Assembly: GCF_001269655.1 (NCBI RefSeq)
Contig: NZ_LHVE01000007.1
Coordinates: 186,001 to 250,000, forward strand
DNA length: 64,000 bases
DNA from: Pseudomonas thivervalensis
GTDB lineage: Bacteria; Pseudomonadota; Gammaproteobacteria; Pseudomonadales; Pseudomonadaceae
Direction: 5' to 3'
Shown here: positions 44,512 through 54,494 of the stretch, piece by piece
Position numbering within the stretch: position 1 is the first letter of the stretch
Layout: every line of letters begins with the position of its first letter
Made by a program: the position numbers and the translations under genes
Notes under the pieces: model-generated
Seen by the model: the letters and a program-made list of their open reading frames with translations, nothing else
Told to the model about the DNA's origin: nothing
Database searches by the model: none

Positions 44512-45267
44512 ATGAACTGGACCTGGTTTCATAAGCTCGGCTCACCCAAGTGGTTCTACGGCATCAGCGGAAAAATGTTGCCCTGGTTGAGCCTCTTCGC
44601 CCTGTTGCTGATCGGCGTTGGCCTGGTCTGGGGCCTGGCTTTCGCGCCGCCGGATTACCAGCAGGGCAACAGCTTCCGCATCATCTACATCCACGTGCCC
44701 ACGGCGATGCTGGCCCAGTCGGTCTACGTGATGTTGGCTGTCTGCGGCGTGGTCGGGCTGGTGTGGAAGATGAAGCTGGCCGATGTGGCCCTGCAATGCG
44801 CCGCCCCGATCGGTGCCTGGATGACTGCCGTGGCGCTGGTCACCGGGGCCATCTGGGGCAAGCCGACCTGGGGTTCGTGGTGGGTCTGGGATGCGCGACT
44901 GACGTCGATGCTGATCCTGCTGTTCCTGTACTTCGGTCTTATTGCGCTGGGCAACGCCATCAGCAATCGTGACAGTGCCGCCAAGGCCTGCGCGGTGCTG
45001 GCGATTGTCGGCGTGATCAACATCCCGATCATCAAGTATTCGGTGGAATGGTGGAACACCTTGCACCAGGGTGCGACCTTCACCCTCACCGAAAAACCGG
45101 CGATGCCCGTCGAAATGTGGCTGCCGCTGTTGCTGACGGTGCTGGGTTTCTATTGTTTCTTCGGCGCGGTGTTGTTGCTGCGCATGCGCCTGGAAGTGCT
45201 CAAGCGCGAGTCCCGGGCCAGTTGGGTGAAGGCCGAAGTGCAGAACAGCCTGGAGGCCGCTCGATGA
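44512..45267 (+). CDS. ccmC: Haem-handling membrane protein CcmC
   Basis: CcmC (251 residues) attaches haem to CcmE. Six transmembrane segments are visible, with the tryptophan-rich WWD motif in [13 protein letters not shown] chose ATG 44512 ([10 protein letters not shown]). GTG 44497 and ATG 44500 are in frame and would add five or four residues. It overlaps ccmD by 4 bases. Confidence 0.97.
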   Translation: MNWTWFHKLGSPKWFYGISGKMLPWLSLFALLLIGVGLVWGLAFAPPDYQQGNSFRIIYIHVPTAMLAQSVYVMLAVCGVVGLVWKMKLADVALQCAAPIGAWMTAVALVTGAIWGKPTWGSWWVWDARLTSMLILLFLYFGLIALGNAISNRDSAAKACAVLAIVGVINIPIIKYSVEWWNTLHQGATFTLTEKPAMPVEMWLPLLLTVLGFYCFFGAVLLLRMRLEVLKRESRASWVKAEVQNSLEAAR

Positions 45268-45440
45268 GTTTCGCTTCATTCGGCGATTTCCTCGCCATGG
45301 GCCATCATGGCCTGTATGTCTGGTCAGCCTATGGCATTTGCCTGGTGGTGCTGGCCCTCAACGTGGCGGTGCCGATCCTGGCCCGCAAGCGGTATCTGCA
45401 ACAAGAGGCGCGTCGTCTGCGCCGGGAGAACGGTCAGTGA
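45264..45440 (+). CDS. ccmD: Haem exporter protein CcmD
   Basis: This 58-residue membrane protein has a single helix ([20 protein letters not shown]) followed by a basic tail ([18 protein letters not shown]), the CcmD pattern. It sits between ccmC and ccmE with overlaps of 4 bases on both sides. Confidence 0.93.
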   Translation: MSFASFGDFLAMGHHGLYVWSAYGICLVVLALNVAVPILARKRYLQQEARRLRRENGQ

Positions 45441-45892
45441 ATCCGCTGCGCAAAAAACGTCTTGTCATCATTCTGGCGATCCTGGTGGGTGTCGGTGCCG
45501 CGGTCGGCCTGGCCCTGAGTGCCTTGCAGCAGAACATCAACCTGTTCTACACCCCGACCCAGATCGCCAATGGCGAAGCGCCGAAAGACACGCGTATCCG
45601 CGCGGGTGGCATGGTGGAAAAAGGTTCGCTGGTGCGCTCCGGGGATTCGCTGGACGTTAAATTCAATGTCACCGACTTCAGCAAGACCGTGACCATTACC
45701 TATCGCGGCATCCTCCCGGACCTGTTCCGCGAAGGGCAGGGCATCGTCGCCCTGGGCAAGCTCAACGCCGATGGCGTGGTGGTGGCCGACGAAGTGCTGG
45801 CCAAGCACGACGAGAAATACATGCCGCCGGAAGTGACCAAGGCCCTGAAAGACAGCGGCCAGTCGGCGCCCGCGCCCGTGAAGGAGGGCTGA
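45437..45892 (+). CDS. ccmE: Periplasmic haem chaperone CcmE
   Basis: CcmE (151 residues) carries haem covalently to the CcmFH ligase. The N-terminal anchor is followed by an OB-fold, and the haem-binding His124 lies in [11 protein letters not shown]. The start is GTG 45437, overlapping the ccmD stop. Confidence 0.97.
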   Translation: MNPLRKKRLVIILAILVGVGAAVGLALSALQQNINLFYTPTQIANGEAPKDTRIRAGGMVEKGSLVRSGDSLDVKFNVTDFSKTVTITYRGILPDLFREGQGIVALGKLNADGVVVADEVLAKHDEKYMPPEVTKALKDSGQSAPAPVKEG

Positions 45893-45895
45893 TCG

Positions 45896-47884
45896 ATGAC
45901 GGCTGGCATCTTTATTCCCGAGTTGGGCCACCTGGCGATGATCCTGGCCCTGTGTTTTTCCCTGGTACAGGCCGTGGTGCCGTTGCTGGGAGCCTGGCGC
46001 GGCGACCGCTTGTGGATGAGCCTGGCCCAGCCGGCAGCGTGGGGCCAGTTCGCCTTCATGCTGTTCGCCTTCGGTTGCCTGACCTATGCGTTCATGGTCG
46101 ACGATTTTTCCGTCGAGTACGTCGCCAGCAACTCCAACAGCGCCTTGCCCTGGTACTACAAGTTCAGCGCCGTGTGGGGCGCCCACGAAGGTTCGCTGTT
46201 GCTGTGGGCATTGATCCTCGCCGGCTGGACTTTCGCGGTCTCGGTGTTTTCCCGGCAGTTGCCCCAGGTGATGCTGGCCCGGGTGCTGGCGGTGATGGGC
46301 ATGATCAGCACCGGTTTCCTGTTGTTCCTGATCGTCACGTCCAACCCGTTCAAGCGCATCCTGCCGCAGATGCCGATGGACGGCCGCGACCTCAACCCGT
46401 TGTTGCAGGATATCGGCCTGATCGTTCACCCGCCGATGCTGTACATGGGCTACGTCGGTTTTTCCGTGGCCTTCGCCTTCGCCATCGCCGCGTTGCTCGG
46501 TGGTCGCCTCGATGCTGCCTGGGCACGCTGGTCGCGCCCGTGGACCATCGTCGCCTGGGCCTTCCTCGGCATCGGCATCACCCTCGGTTCGTGGTGGGCC
46601 TACTACGAGCTTGGCTGGGGTGGCTGGTGGTTCTGGGACCCGGTGGAAAACGCCTCGTTCATGCCCTGGCTGGTGGGCACGGCGCTGATCCACTCCCTGG
46701 CGGTCACGGAAAAGCGCGGGGTGTTCAAGAGCTGGACGGTGCTGTTGGCCATTGCGGCGTTCTCCCTGAGCTTGCTGGGCACGTTCCTGGTGCGTTCCGG
46801 GGTGCTGACGTCGGTGCATGCCTTCGCCTCGGACCCCGAGCGTGGCGTGTTCATCCTGATGTTCCTGCTGTTCGTGGTCGGCGGTTCGCTGACGTTGTTC
46901 GCCCTGCGTGCGCCGGTGGTCAAGAGCCAGGTCGGCTTCAACCTCTGGTCGCGGGAAACCCTGTTGCTGGGCAACAACCTGGTGCTGGTGGTGGCCGCGT
47001 CGATGATCCTGCTGGGGACGTTGTACCCGTTGGTACTCGATGCGCTGTCCGGCGCCAAGCTGTCGGTGGGCCCGCCGTACTTCAACGCATTGTTCATCCC
47101 GCTGATGGCGATCCTGATGGTGGTGATGGCCATCGGTATGCTGGTGCGCTGGAAAGACACCCCGGTCAAGTGGCTGCTGGGCATGTTGACCCCGGTGCTG
47201 CTGGGCACGGCTGCCTTGGCCGTGGTGGCCGGCGTGGCCTATGGCGACTTCAACTGGGCGGTGCTGGCGACGTTCGTGCTGGCGGCCTGGGTATTGCTCG
47301 CCGGTGTCCGGGACATTTTCGACAAGACCCGCCACAAAGGCCTGATCAAAGGCCTGCCGACCCTGACCCGTAGTTATTGGGGCATGCAGATCGCCCACCT
47401 GGGCATCGCCGTCTGCGCCCTGGGCGTGGTGCTGTCCAGCCAGAACAGCGCGGAGCGCGACCTGCGCCTGGCGCCGGGCGAGTCCATGGACCTGGGGGGC
47501 TATCAATTCGTCTTCGAAGGCGCCAAACATTTCGAGGGGCCGAACTTCACCTCTGACAAAGGCACCGTACGGGTCATTCGCAACGGCCAGGAAATCACCG
47601 TGCTGCACCCGGAAAAACGCCTCTACACCGTGCAGAACTCAGTCATGACCGAAGCCGGAATCGATGCCGGTTTCACCCGCGACCTCTACGTGGCCCTGGG
47701 CGAGTCTCTGGGCGACGGCGCTTGGGCGGTGCGGGTCCACGTCAAGCCGTTCGTGCGCTGGATCTGGTTCGGTGGGTTGCTCACCGGCCTGGGCGGGGTG
47801 CTGGCGGCGCTGGATCGGCGTTATCGAGTCAAGGTGAGAACCCAGGTGCGTGAAGCCCTGGGCGTGACGGGAGCCCCTGCATGA
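45896..47884 (+). CDS. ccmF: Cytochrome c haem lyase subunit CcmF
   Basis: CcmF (662 residues) has many transmembrane segments and the haem-handling WWD motif in GWGGWWFWDPVENASFMPWL. With CcmH it attaches haem to apocytochromes. It starts 3 bases after ccmE and overlaps ccmG by 4 bases. Confidence 0.98.
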   Translation: MTAGIFIPELGHLAMILALCFSLVQAVVPLLGAWRGDRLWMSLAQPAAWGQFAFMLFAFGCLTYAFMVDDFSVEYVASNSNSALPWYYKFSAVWGAHEGSLLLWALILAGWTFAVSVFSRQLPQVMLARVLAVMGMISTGFLLFLIVTSNPFKRILPQMPMDGRDLNPLLQDIGLIVHPPMLYMGYVGFSVAFAFAIAALLGGRLDAAWARWSRPWTIVAWAFLGIGITLGSWWAYYELGWGGWWFWDPVENASFMPWLVGTALIHSLAVTEKRGVFKSWTVLLAIAAFSLSLLGTFLVRSGVLTSVHAFASDPERGVFILMFLLFVVGGSLTLFALRAPVVKSQVGFNLWSRETLLLGNNLVLVVAASMILLGTLYPLVLDALSGAKLSVGPPYFNALFIPLMAILMVVMAIGMLVRWKDTPVKWLLGMLTPVLLGTAALAVVAGVAYGDFNWAVLATFVLAAWVLLAGVRDIFDKTRHKGLIKGLPTLTRSYWGMQIAHLGIAVCALGVVLSSQNSAERDLRLAPGESMDLGGYQFVFEGAKHFEGPNFTSDKGTVRVIRNGQEITVLHPEKRLYTVQNSVMTEAGIDAGFTRDLYVALGESLGDGAWAVRVHVKPFVRWIWFGGLLTGLGGVLAALDRRYRVKVRTQVREALGVTGAPA

Positions 47885-48417
47885 AACGTTGGTTGATGGT
47901 GTTGCCGCTGGCGCTGTTCCTGTTGATGGCGGTGTTTTTGTACCGGGGCCTGTATTTGAATCCGAGCGAGTTGCCCTCGGCGATGATCGGCAAGCCGTTC
48001 CCCGAGTTCACCCTGCCCTCGGTGCAAGGTGACAAGACCCTGACCCGTGCCGATCTGCTGGGCAAGCCGGCGCTGGTCAACGTGTGGGGCACCTGGTGCA
48101 TCTCCTGCCGGGTCGAGCACCCGGTGCTGAACAAGCTGGCCCAGAACGGCGTGGTGATCTACGGCGTCAACTACAAGGACGTCAATGCCGACGCCTTGAA
48201 GTGGCTGGCCGAGTTCCACAACCCGTATCAATTGGACATTCGTGACGAAGACGGCTCCCTGGGCCTGAACCTGGGCGTCTACGGCGCGCCGGAAACCTTC
48301 TTCATCGATGCCAAGGGCATGATCCGCGACAAATTCATTGGCGTGATCGACGAACAGGTCTGGCGCGAGAAACTGGCCGCCAAGTACCAGGCCCTGGTGG
48401 ACGAGGCCAAGCCATGA
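47881..48417 (+). CDS. ccmG: Thiol:disulfide interchange protein CcmG (DsbE)
   Basis: This 178-residue membrane-anchored thioredoxin keeps apocytochrome CxxCH motifs reduced. The active site is Cys73-Ile-Ser-Cys76 in WGTWCISC. An N-terminal anchor (LMVLPLALFLLMAVFLY) and the typical GVYGAPETFFID cis-proline loop are visible. Confidence 0.97.
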   Translation: MKRWLMVLPLALFLLMAVFLYRGLYLNPSELPSAMIGKPFPEFTLPSVQGDKTLTRADLLGKPALVNVWGTWCISCRVEHPVLNKLAQNGVVIYGVNYKDVNADALKWLAEFHNPYQLDIRDEDGSLGLNLGVYGAPETFFIDAKGMIRDKFIGVIDEQVWREKLAAKYQALVDEAKP

Positions 48418-48887
48418 AGCGTTGGTTAGCGGCCGCCGTCCTCGGTTTGAGCCTGGTCGGTGTGGCCCAGGCCGCCATCGACACCTATGAATTCGCCAAC
48501 GACGGCGAGCGCGAGCGGTTTCGCGAACTGACCAAGGAACTGCGCTGCCCCAAGTGCCAGAACCAGGACATCGCCGACTCCAACGCGCCGATTGCCGCCG
48601 ACCTGCGCAAGGAAATCTTCCGCATGCTCGGCGAGGGCAAGGACAACCAGCAGATCATCGACTTCATGGTCGATCGCTACGGTGAGTTCGTGCGCTACAA
48701 CCCCGCCCTGTCTTCCAAGACCGCACTGCTCTGGTTCGGTCCCGCCGGGCTGTTGCTCGGTGGTTTTGTGATCATCGCAGTCATCGTGCGTCGGCGCCGG
48801 GTCCAGCGCACGGCCGCCCCGGACACGCTTTCTGTCGAAGAGCGCCAGCGCCTCGACCAACTGTTGGATAAAACCAAGCATGATTGA
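48414..48887 (+). CDS. ccmH: Cytochrome c biogenesis protein CcmH
   Basis: CcmH (157 residues) has a signal peptide ([17 protein letters not shown]), the redox pair in [19 protein letters not shown] and a C-terminal membrane helix. It lacks the TPR part, which is the separate ccmI gene next to it. It overlaps both neighbours. Confidence 0.97.
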   Translation: MKRWLAAAVLGLSLVGVAQAAIDTYEFANDGERERFRELTKELRCPKCQNQDIADSNAPIAADLRKEIFRMLGEGKDNQQIIDFMVDRYGEFVRYNPALSSKTALLWFGPAGLLLGGFVIIAVIVRRRRVQRTAAPDTLSVEERQRLDQLLDKTKHD

Positions 48888-50082
48888 TTTCTGGCTCGCC
48901 GCAGGTCTGCTTCTTCTGGTTGCCCTGAGTTTTCTGTTGATTCCTGTATTGCGGGGTCGTCGTGCTCAACGTGAGGAGGACCGCACCGCGCTCAATGTGG
49001 CGTTGTATCAGGAGCGTGTTGCCGAACTGCAAACCGAGCGGGAGGAGGGCGTGCTCAACGCCGCACAACTGGACACTGGCCGCGCCGAAGCCGCCCGTGA
49101 ACTGCTCGCCGACACCGAGGGCGCCGATGTGCCGCGCGAATCGCGGTTGGGCAAGCCGTTGCCGTTGCTCGCCGCCGTATTGGTGCCGGTGTTGGGCCTG
49201 GCGCTTTACCTGCATTTCGGCGCTGCCGACAAGGTCGAGCTGACCCGTGAATTCGCCCAGGCGCCGCAGTCGATGGAAGAAATGACCCAGCGCCTGGAAC
49301 GTGCAGTGGCGGCGCAGCCGGACTCCGCCGAAGGCCTGTATTTCCTCGGACGTACCTACATGGCCCAGGATCGGCCCGCGGACGCGGCGAAGATCTTCGA
49401 GCGCACCGTGGCGGTGGCCGGTCGCCAACCGGAGCTGTTGGGCCAATGGGCCCAGGCGCAGTATTTCGCCGATGGCAAGAAATGGTCGGACAAGGTTCAG
49501 GCCCTGACCGACGAGGCGCTGAAGCTCGATCCGAAGGAAGTCACCAGCCTCGGCCTGTTGGGCATCGCCGCGTTTGAAGGCGAACGCTATCAGGAGGCGA
49601 TCGATTACTGGGGGCGCCTGCTCGCGCAACTGCCGGAAGGCGACAAATCCCGTGAGGCGTTGCAGGGTGGCATCACCCGTGCCACCGAGAAACTGCAAGC
49701 CAGCGGTGGCAACGTCGCCCAGGCACCGGCGGTCAAGACCGGGGCACTGCTCAAGGTCCGCGTCGACCTTGCGCCAGCCCTCAAGGCCAAGGTGCAGCCG
49801 AGCGACAGCGTGTTCATCTTCGCCCGCGCCGTTTCCGGCCCGCCAGCGCCGCTGGCCGCCAAGCGCCTGACGGTGGCCGATCTGCCGGTCACGGTAGAAC
49901 TGGGTGACGCGGACGCGATGATGCCGCAGTTGAAACTGTCGAACTTCCCCGAAGTCCAACTGATGGCGCGCATCTCCCGGGCCGGTCAGCCGACCGCCGG
50001 TGAGTGGGTCGGCCGCAGCCAGCCACTGGCGAGCAGCACCACGGCGCAACAACAATTGACCATCGACAGCCCGGATAAATAA
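48880..50082 (+). CDS. ccmI: Cytochrome c biogenesis protein CcmI (TPR)
   Basis: CcmI (400 residues) delivers apocytochrome to the lyase. It has an N-terminal transmembrane helix, a charged loop with [20 protein letters not shown], a second helix near residue 100, and TPR repeats at about 150-270 ([20 protein letters not shown]). It closes the ccm operon. Confidence 0.95.
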   Translation: MIDFWLAAGLLLLVALSFLLIPVLRGRRAQREEDRTALNVALYQERVAELQTEREEGVLNAAQLDTGRAEAARELLADTEGADVPRESRLGKPLPLLAAVLVPVLGLALYLHFGAADKVELTREFAQAPQSMEEMTQRLERAVAAQPDSAEGLYFLGRTYMAQDRPADAAKIFERTVAVAGRQPELLGQWAQAQYFADGKKWSDKVQALTDEALKLDPKEVTSLGLLGIAAFEGERYQEAIDYWGRLLAQLPEGDKSREALQGGITRATEKLQASGGNVAQAPAVKTGALLKVRVDLAPALKAKVQPSDSVFIFARAVSGPPAPLAAKRLTVADLPVTVELGDADAMMPQLKLSNFPEVQLMARISRAGQPTAGEWVGRSQPLASSTTAQQQLTIDSPDK

Positions 50083-50096
50083 CAGGAATTCGCACC

Positions 50097-50504
50097 ATGA
50101 CCGCCATCGCTCGTATCACCCTGCTCACGCTCGTCATGGGCCTGAGCGCTTGTGCGGTCCAGCGCCCGTCGGAGCCCTCGGCGCCGTTGCCGCCGATCCC
50201 GCCGTCGACCCCGACCACCAAACCGGCCCCGTCCCCACCGCCGGGCAAACCTGTCACTCCGAACAAACCAGCCAAGCCGCTGCCACGCACCTCCGCCAGC
50301 TTTGCCCCGCCACCGGGTGGCAACAGCCACTGGGACGCCAAGCTGGGGGTGTATGTGCTGGACAACCAGACCAATACCTTCTATCGCCAGCGCACCTATT
50401 TCCGCTGGAACAACGGTTGGAGCCGCTCCGTCAGCCCGAATGGTCCGTGGGAAGAAACCACCATCGAAGGCGTGCCGGCGGGGTTGGGGCGGCAGTTTCA
50501 TTGA
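50097..50504 (+). CDS. Proline-rich hypothetical lipoprotein
   Basis: This 135-residue protein has a lipoprotein signal peptide with lipobox LSAC (Cys about 18), a long Pro/Lys-rich linker (about 20-65) and a small aromatic-rich C-terminal domain (YVLDNQTNTFYRQRTYFRWN). I do not recognise a family. It starts 14 bases after ccmI with AGGA in front and may be co-transcribed, but nothing shows a role in cytochrome maturation. Confidence 0.75.
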   Translation: MTAIARITLLTLVMGLSACAVQRPSEPSAPLPPIPPSTPTTKPAPSPPPGKPVTPNKPAKPLPRTSASFAPPPGGNSHWDAKLGVYVLDNQTNTFYRQRTYFRWNNGWSRSVSPNGPWEETTIEGVPAGLGRQFH

Positions 50505-50546
50505 CAGTGATCGCTTCCACACGGGACTGGAAGTAATCGAAAACCC

Positions 50547-50708
50547 TGTGGCGAGGGAGCTTGCTCCCGCAGGGCTGCGTGTAGGAGCTGCCGAAGGCTG
50601 CGATCTTTTGATCTTTCGCTTGGGACTCAAGTGTCTGGGGAAAGATCGCAGCCTCGTTGCACTCGACAGCTCCTACAGAGCCGAGTGGGAGCAAGCTCCC
50701 TCGCCACA
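50547..50708. repeat. Nested-hairpin repeat element, copy B (162 bases)
   Basis: This copy has the same layout and orientation as the one at 40684-40844 and differs at only about nine positions, mostly just inside the outer arms. It begins 42 bases after the lipoprotein gene. Confidence 0.88.
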
Positions 50709-50977
50709 TCAAGTCCTCTGCCACAATAGCGCTCGGCTCAACTTCAGCAACTGGCCGGGCTTTTTGTGTTTCCGGATATTCATTGCACGAAATTTTCACT
50801 AAATCTTGCGGACAATCCCCCGCGCTCATATCGCCGCCGGTTATTTAATGGCAATGCCATAGCCGTTCGTGCAACATTTGCGCACTCGCGCAAGCCCCGG
50901 GGCCAGGCTTTGGCCAACAGAGGGCGCGCCGTTGTTTCTTTTTTGTCACTCCAACTCCAATAGGGTCCTTAAACGAC
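50709..50977. other. Leader of the LTA-synthase-family gene
   Basis: This AT-richer intergenic stretch has a short palindrome ATGGCAATGCCAT near 50847-50860 and AGGGTCC as ribosome site at about 50961. No gene-like frame or clear promoter match was found. Confidence 0.4.
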
Positions 50978-53071
50978 ATGGCAATCCCGGACGCCCTGAG
51001 TCAGCAGCGCACCACGCATCGCCTGCTGCAACCGACCGTCAAATCGCACCTGGCCTACACGTTGCTTTGCGCCCTGGTGATGATGGTCATGCTGAGCCTG
51101 CTGCGCGTGGCGCTGCTGGTCTATAACCGCGAGATGATCCTCGACACCCCGGCCTCGACCTTCGTTGAAGCGTTCGCCAACGGCCTGCGCTTCGACGTGC
51201 GTCTGGTGGTCTACCTCAGCATCCCGTTGCTGCTGGCGTTGTTCAGCGCAAGAGCGATGGCCGCCCGTGGCTTTTTTCGTTTCTGGCTGACCGTCACCTC
51301 CAGCATCGCGCTGTTCCTCGGCTTGATGGAGATGGACTTCTACCGTGAATTCCACCAGCGCCTCAACGGCCTGGTCTTCCAGTATGTGAAGGAAGACCCG
51401 AAAACCGTGATGAGCATGCTCTGGTACGGTTTCCCGGTGGTGCGCTATCTGCTGGCCTGGGTGGGCGGCACCATTATCCTGAGTCTGGCGTTCAAGGGCG
51501 CCGACCGTGCGACCCGTCCGCGTGGACCGTTCAGTGGCGGCACTATCGGCACCCGACAGATCGCGCCGTGGTACGGACGTGTCGCCGTGTTCATGGTCTG
51601 CCTGCTGGTGGCCGTGGCCGCTGCGCGTGGCACCCTGCGCCAAGGTCCGCCGCTGCGTTGGGGCGACGTCTACACCACCGATTCGAATTTCGCCAACCAG
51701 TTGGGCCTCAATGGCACGCTGTCGCTGGTGGCGGCGGCCAAGAGCCGGATGTCCGAAGACCGTGACAACATCTGGAAAGCCACGCTGGAGCAGCCGCTGG
51801 CGCAGCAGACCGTGCGTGACATGCTGGTGCTGTCTGACGATAAACTCGTGGACACCGAGACCGCCGCCGTGCGCCGCGACTATACGCCGCCGGCAGACAA
51901 GACCCTGCCGATCAAGAACGTCGTCGTGATCCTCATGGAGAGCATGGCCGGTCACTCGGTGGGCGCCTTGGGGGCACCGGGCAATATCACGCCTTACCTG
52001 GACAAGTTGTCCAAGGAAGGCCTGTTGTTCGACCGTTTCTTCTCCAACGGCACCCACACCCACCAAGGCATGTTCGCCACCATGGCGTGCTTCCCGAACC
52101 TGCCGGGTTTCGAATACCTGATGCAGACGCCGGAAGGCAGCCACAAGCTGTCGGGCCTGCCACAGTTGCTCAGCGCCCGCGATTACGACGACGTGTATGT
52201 CTATAACGGCGATTTTGCCTGGGACAACCAGTCCGGTTTCTTCAGCAGCCAGGGCATGACCACATTCATCGGGCGTAACGACTTCGTGAACCCGGTGTTC
52301 TCCGACCCGACCTGGGGCGTGTCCGACCAGGACATGTTCGACCGTGGCCTGATCGAACTCAAGGCCCGGGAAAACGGCAAGCCGTTCTATGCGTTGCTGC
52401 AGACGCTGTCCAACCATACGCCTTATGCGCTGCCGACACCGTTGCCGGTGGAACCGGTCACTGACCGTGGCCGCTTGAACGAACATCTGACGGCCATGCG
52501 TTATGCCGATTGGGCGTTGGGCCAGTTCTTCGAGAAAGCCCGCAAGGAGCCTTATTTCAAGGAAACCCTGTTCGTCGTGGTCGGTGACCATGGCTTCGGC
52601 AACGAGCGCCAGATCACCGAGATGGACCTGGGCCGCTTCAATGTGCCGATGCTGCTGATCGGGCCGGGCGTCCAGGAAAAGTTCGGCCAGCGCAATCACA
52701 CCGTCGGCACCCAGGTCGATATCGTCCCGACCATCATGGGCCGGCTCGGCGGGCAAGTGCGCAACCAATGCTGGGGCCGCGACCTGTTGAATCTGCCGCC
52801 AGGCGACACGGGTTTTGGCGTGATCAAACCGTCGGGTAGCGATCAGACCACCGCGTTTATCCACGACGACAAGATCCTGGTGTTGCCGGAGGAAAAGGCA
52901 ATGGCACCGAAGCTGTTCCGCTATCAACTGGGCGCCAACCCACATGCAGAGGTCATCCCGGATGCACCGGAGACCGCCGAGATGAAGCTCAAGCTCGAAT
53001 CGTTCTTGCAAACGGCGACCAAGAGCCTGCTGGATAACACAGCCGGGGTTGTTGACGGCAAGCCGGACTGA
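50978..53071 (+). CDS. LTA synthase family / phosphoglycerol transferase-like membrane enzyme
   Basis: This 697-residue protein has about five N-terminal transmembrane segments (to about residue 205) and a large periplasmic sulfatase-fold domain. Features include VVVILMESMAGHSVGALGAP (metal-binding Glu), the likely threonine nucleophile in NGTHTHQGMFATMACFPN (Thr359 or Thr361), and VVVGDHGFGNERQITEMD with metal-binding Asp/His. Family members transfer phosphoglycerol or similar groups to envelope glycans. The substrate here is unknown. A strong terminator follows. Confidence 0.9.
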   Translation: MAIPDALSQQRTTHRLLQPTVKSHLAYTLLCALVMMVMLSLLRVALLVYNREMILDTPASTFVEAFANGLRFDVRLVVYLSIPLLLALFSARAMAARGFFRFWLTVTSSIALFLGLMEMDFYREFHQRLNGLVFQYVKEDPKTVMSMLWYGFPVVRYLLAWVGGTIILSLAFKGADRATRPRGPFSGGTIGTRQIAPWYGRVAVFMVCLLVAVAAARGTLRQGPPLRWGDVYTTDSNFANQLGLNGTLSLVAAAKSRMSEDRDNIWKATLEQPLAQQTVRDMLVLSDDKLVDTETAAVRRDYTPPADKTLPIKNVVVILMESMAGHSVGALGAPGNITPYLDKLSKEGLLFDRFFSNGTHTHQGMFATMACFPNLPGFEYLMQTPEGSHKLSGLPQLLSARDYDDVYVYNGDFAWDNQSGFFSSQGMTTFIGRNDFVNPVFSDPTWGVSDQDMFDRGLIELKARENGKPFYALLQTLSNHTPYALPTPLPVEPVTDRGRLNEHLTAMRYADWALGQFFEKARKEPYFKETLFVVVGDHGFGNERQITEMDLGRFNVPMLLIGPGVQEKFGQRNHTVGTQVDIVPTIMGRLGGQVRNQCWGRDLLNLPPGDTGFGVIKPSGSDQTTAFIHDDKILVLPEEKAMAPKLFRYQLGANPHAEVIPDAPETAEMKLKLESFLQTATKSLLDNTAGVVDGKPD

Positions 53072-53085
53072 TCACCGGCGAACAT

Positions 53086-53117
53086 AAAAAAGAGGCCTGT
53101 AAAGGCCTCTTTTTTTT
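53086..53117. terminator. Bidirectional terminator
   Basis: AAAAAGAGGCCT...AGGCCTCTTTTTTTT works in both directions. It sits between the LTA-synthase-family gene and the convergent DUF3309 gene. Confidence 0.9.
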
Positions 53118-53133
53118 GCGCTAACTTAATGGT

Positions 53134-53286
53134 TTATATCTTGCCCAGTAATAGCAGGACCAACAGCACCACCAACACTACACCAATGATACCGGACGGA
53201 CCGTAACCCCAACTTCTGGAGTGCGGGAAGACCGGAAGACCACCGATCAGCAGGAGGATCAGGATAATGATAAGTATTGTGCCCAT
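53134..53286 (-). CDS. DUF3309 small membrane protein
   Basis: This 50-residue protein is nearly all hydrophobic: MGTILIIILILLLIGGLPVF, a polar middle HSRSWGYGPSG and a second helix ending LLLLGKI. The HSRSWGYGPSG core and length fit DUF3309. AAGGA stands 9 bases before the ATG. The gene is convergent with the LTA-synthase-family gene. The function is unknown; related genes are often stress-linked, but nothing here shows that. Confidence 0.88.
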   Translation of the reverse strand: MGTILIIILILLLIGGLPVFPHSRSWGYGPSGIIGVVLVVLLVLLLLGKI

Positions 53287-53428
53287 TGTAGATTTCCTTA
53301 TTGGTCAGTTTTGGATTGATGCAACTTCCAACTACCAGCACGCATGCGTTAAATCCGGGCGGCTTAATAGGTCCGACCGTAACGTCCTGTAAAAAATTCA
53401 AAGTTTTTGTAGGCGCTGGTAGGCGCTG

Positions 53429-53526
53429 TGTAGGAGCTGTCGAGTGAAACGAGGCTGCGATCTTTCCCCAGACACTTGAATCCCAAGCGAAAGATCAAAG
53501 GATCGCAGGCTTCGCCAGCTCCTACA
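53429..53526. repeat. Nested-hairpin repeat element, copy C (inner part only, inverted)
   Basis: TGTAGGAGCTG ... CAGCTCCTACA encloses the inner GCGATCTTT / AAAGATC pair. It is the reverse complement of the centre of copies A and B and lacks their outer arms. It lies 96 bases before the SDR gene. A short direct repeat, GTAGGCGCT, precedes it at 53409-53428. Confidence 0.85.
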
Positions 53527-53621
53527 GTTTGCCCCCGCCATTCAGCAATCTGATGGAGCGTGGGTCCCGCAGACGCCTTCGCTACACTCGGCCTATCTCT
53601 CCCGGAACAAGGCTGTTTGCT

Positions 53622-54437
53622 ATGCAAAATCGCATGATGATCACTGGGGCCGGCTCCGGCCTGGGTCGCGAAATCGCGCTGCGCTGGGCCCGCGAGGGCT
53701 GGCGCCTGGCCTTGTCGGATGTCAGCGAGCCGGGTCTTGTGGAAACCCTCAGGTTGGTGCGCGCTGCCGGTGGCGACGGCTTCATCCAGCGTTGCGATGT
53801 GCGCGACTACAGCCAGTTGACGGCGTTCGCCCAGGCTTGCGAAGAAAAGCTCGGCGGTATCGATATCATCGTCAACAATGCCGGCGTCGCCTCGGGCGGG
53901 TTCTTCAGCGAACTCTCCCTGGAGGATTGGGACTGGCAGATCGCGATCAACCTGATGGGTGTGGTCAAGGGCTGCAAGGCGTTCCTGCCACTGCTGGAAA
54001 AAAGCCGCGGCAAGATCATCAACATCGCCTCCATGGCTGCCCTGATGCAAGGACCAGCCATGAGCAACTACAACGTGGCGAAGGCGGGCGTGGTGGCGCT
54101 TTCGGAGAGCCTGCTGGTGGAGCTGGCGCAGCAGGAAGTCGGTGTTCATGTGGTGTGCCCGTCGTTTTTCCAGACCAATCTGCTGGACTCCTTCCGCGGC
54201 CCGACGCCTGCCATGAAGGCTCAGGTTGGCAAGTTGCTGGAAAGCTCACCGATCAGCGCCGCCGACATCGCCGACTACATCTACCAACAGGTCGCCGAGG
54301 GCCAGTTCATGATCCTGCCCCATGAGCAGGGGCGGATGGCCTGGGCTCTCAAGCAGAAGAATCCACAGTTGCTCTATGACGAAATGACGGCCATGGCCGA
54401 CAAGATGCGCGCCAAGGCCCGCCAGAACCTGAATTGA
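53622..54437 (+). CDS. Short-chain dehydrogenase/reductase (SDR)
   Basis: This 271-residue classical SDR has the NAD(P) motif TGAGSGLGREIAL, NNAG in DIIVNNAGVASGG, a catalytic Ser in IINIASMAAL and YNVAK. The substrate cannot be read from the sequence. I chose ATG 53622 (MQNRMMITGAG); the frame is open further upstream into the repeat. Confidence 0.92.
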   Translation: MQNRMMITGAGSGLGREIALRWAREGWRLALSDVSEPGLVETLRLVRAAGGDGFIQRCDVRDYSQLTAFAQACEEKLGGIDIIVNNAGVASGGFFSELSLEDWDWQIAINLMGVVKGCKAFLPLLEKSRGKIINIASMAALMQGPAMSNYNVAKAGVVALSESLLVELAQQEVGVHVVCPSFFQTNLLDSFRGPTPAMKAQVGKLLESSPISAADIADYIYQQVAEGQFMILPHEQGRMAWALKQKNPQLLYDEMTAMADKMRAKARQNLN

Positions 54438-54494
54438 CCTGGCTGCGCGATGTCCTCAGGATGGCGCCATTCGGCCTTCCTGATGGACATCTGC

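Noticed and set aside
45434..47608. Long - strand frame opposite ccmE-ccmF
   Set aside because: It lies opposite genes with clear functional motifs and ends at a ccm gene boundary only by chance.
53126..53401. 91-codon - strand frame overlapping the DUF3309 gene
   Set aside because: A different frame gives the 50-residue DUF3309 protein with a good ribosome site; this one lacks any motif.
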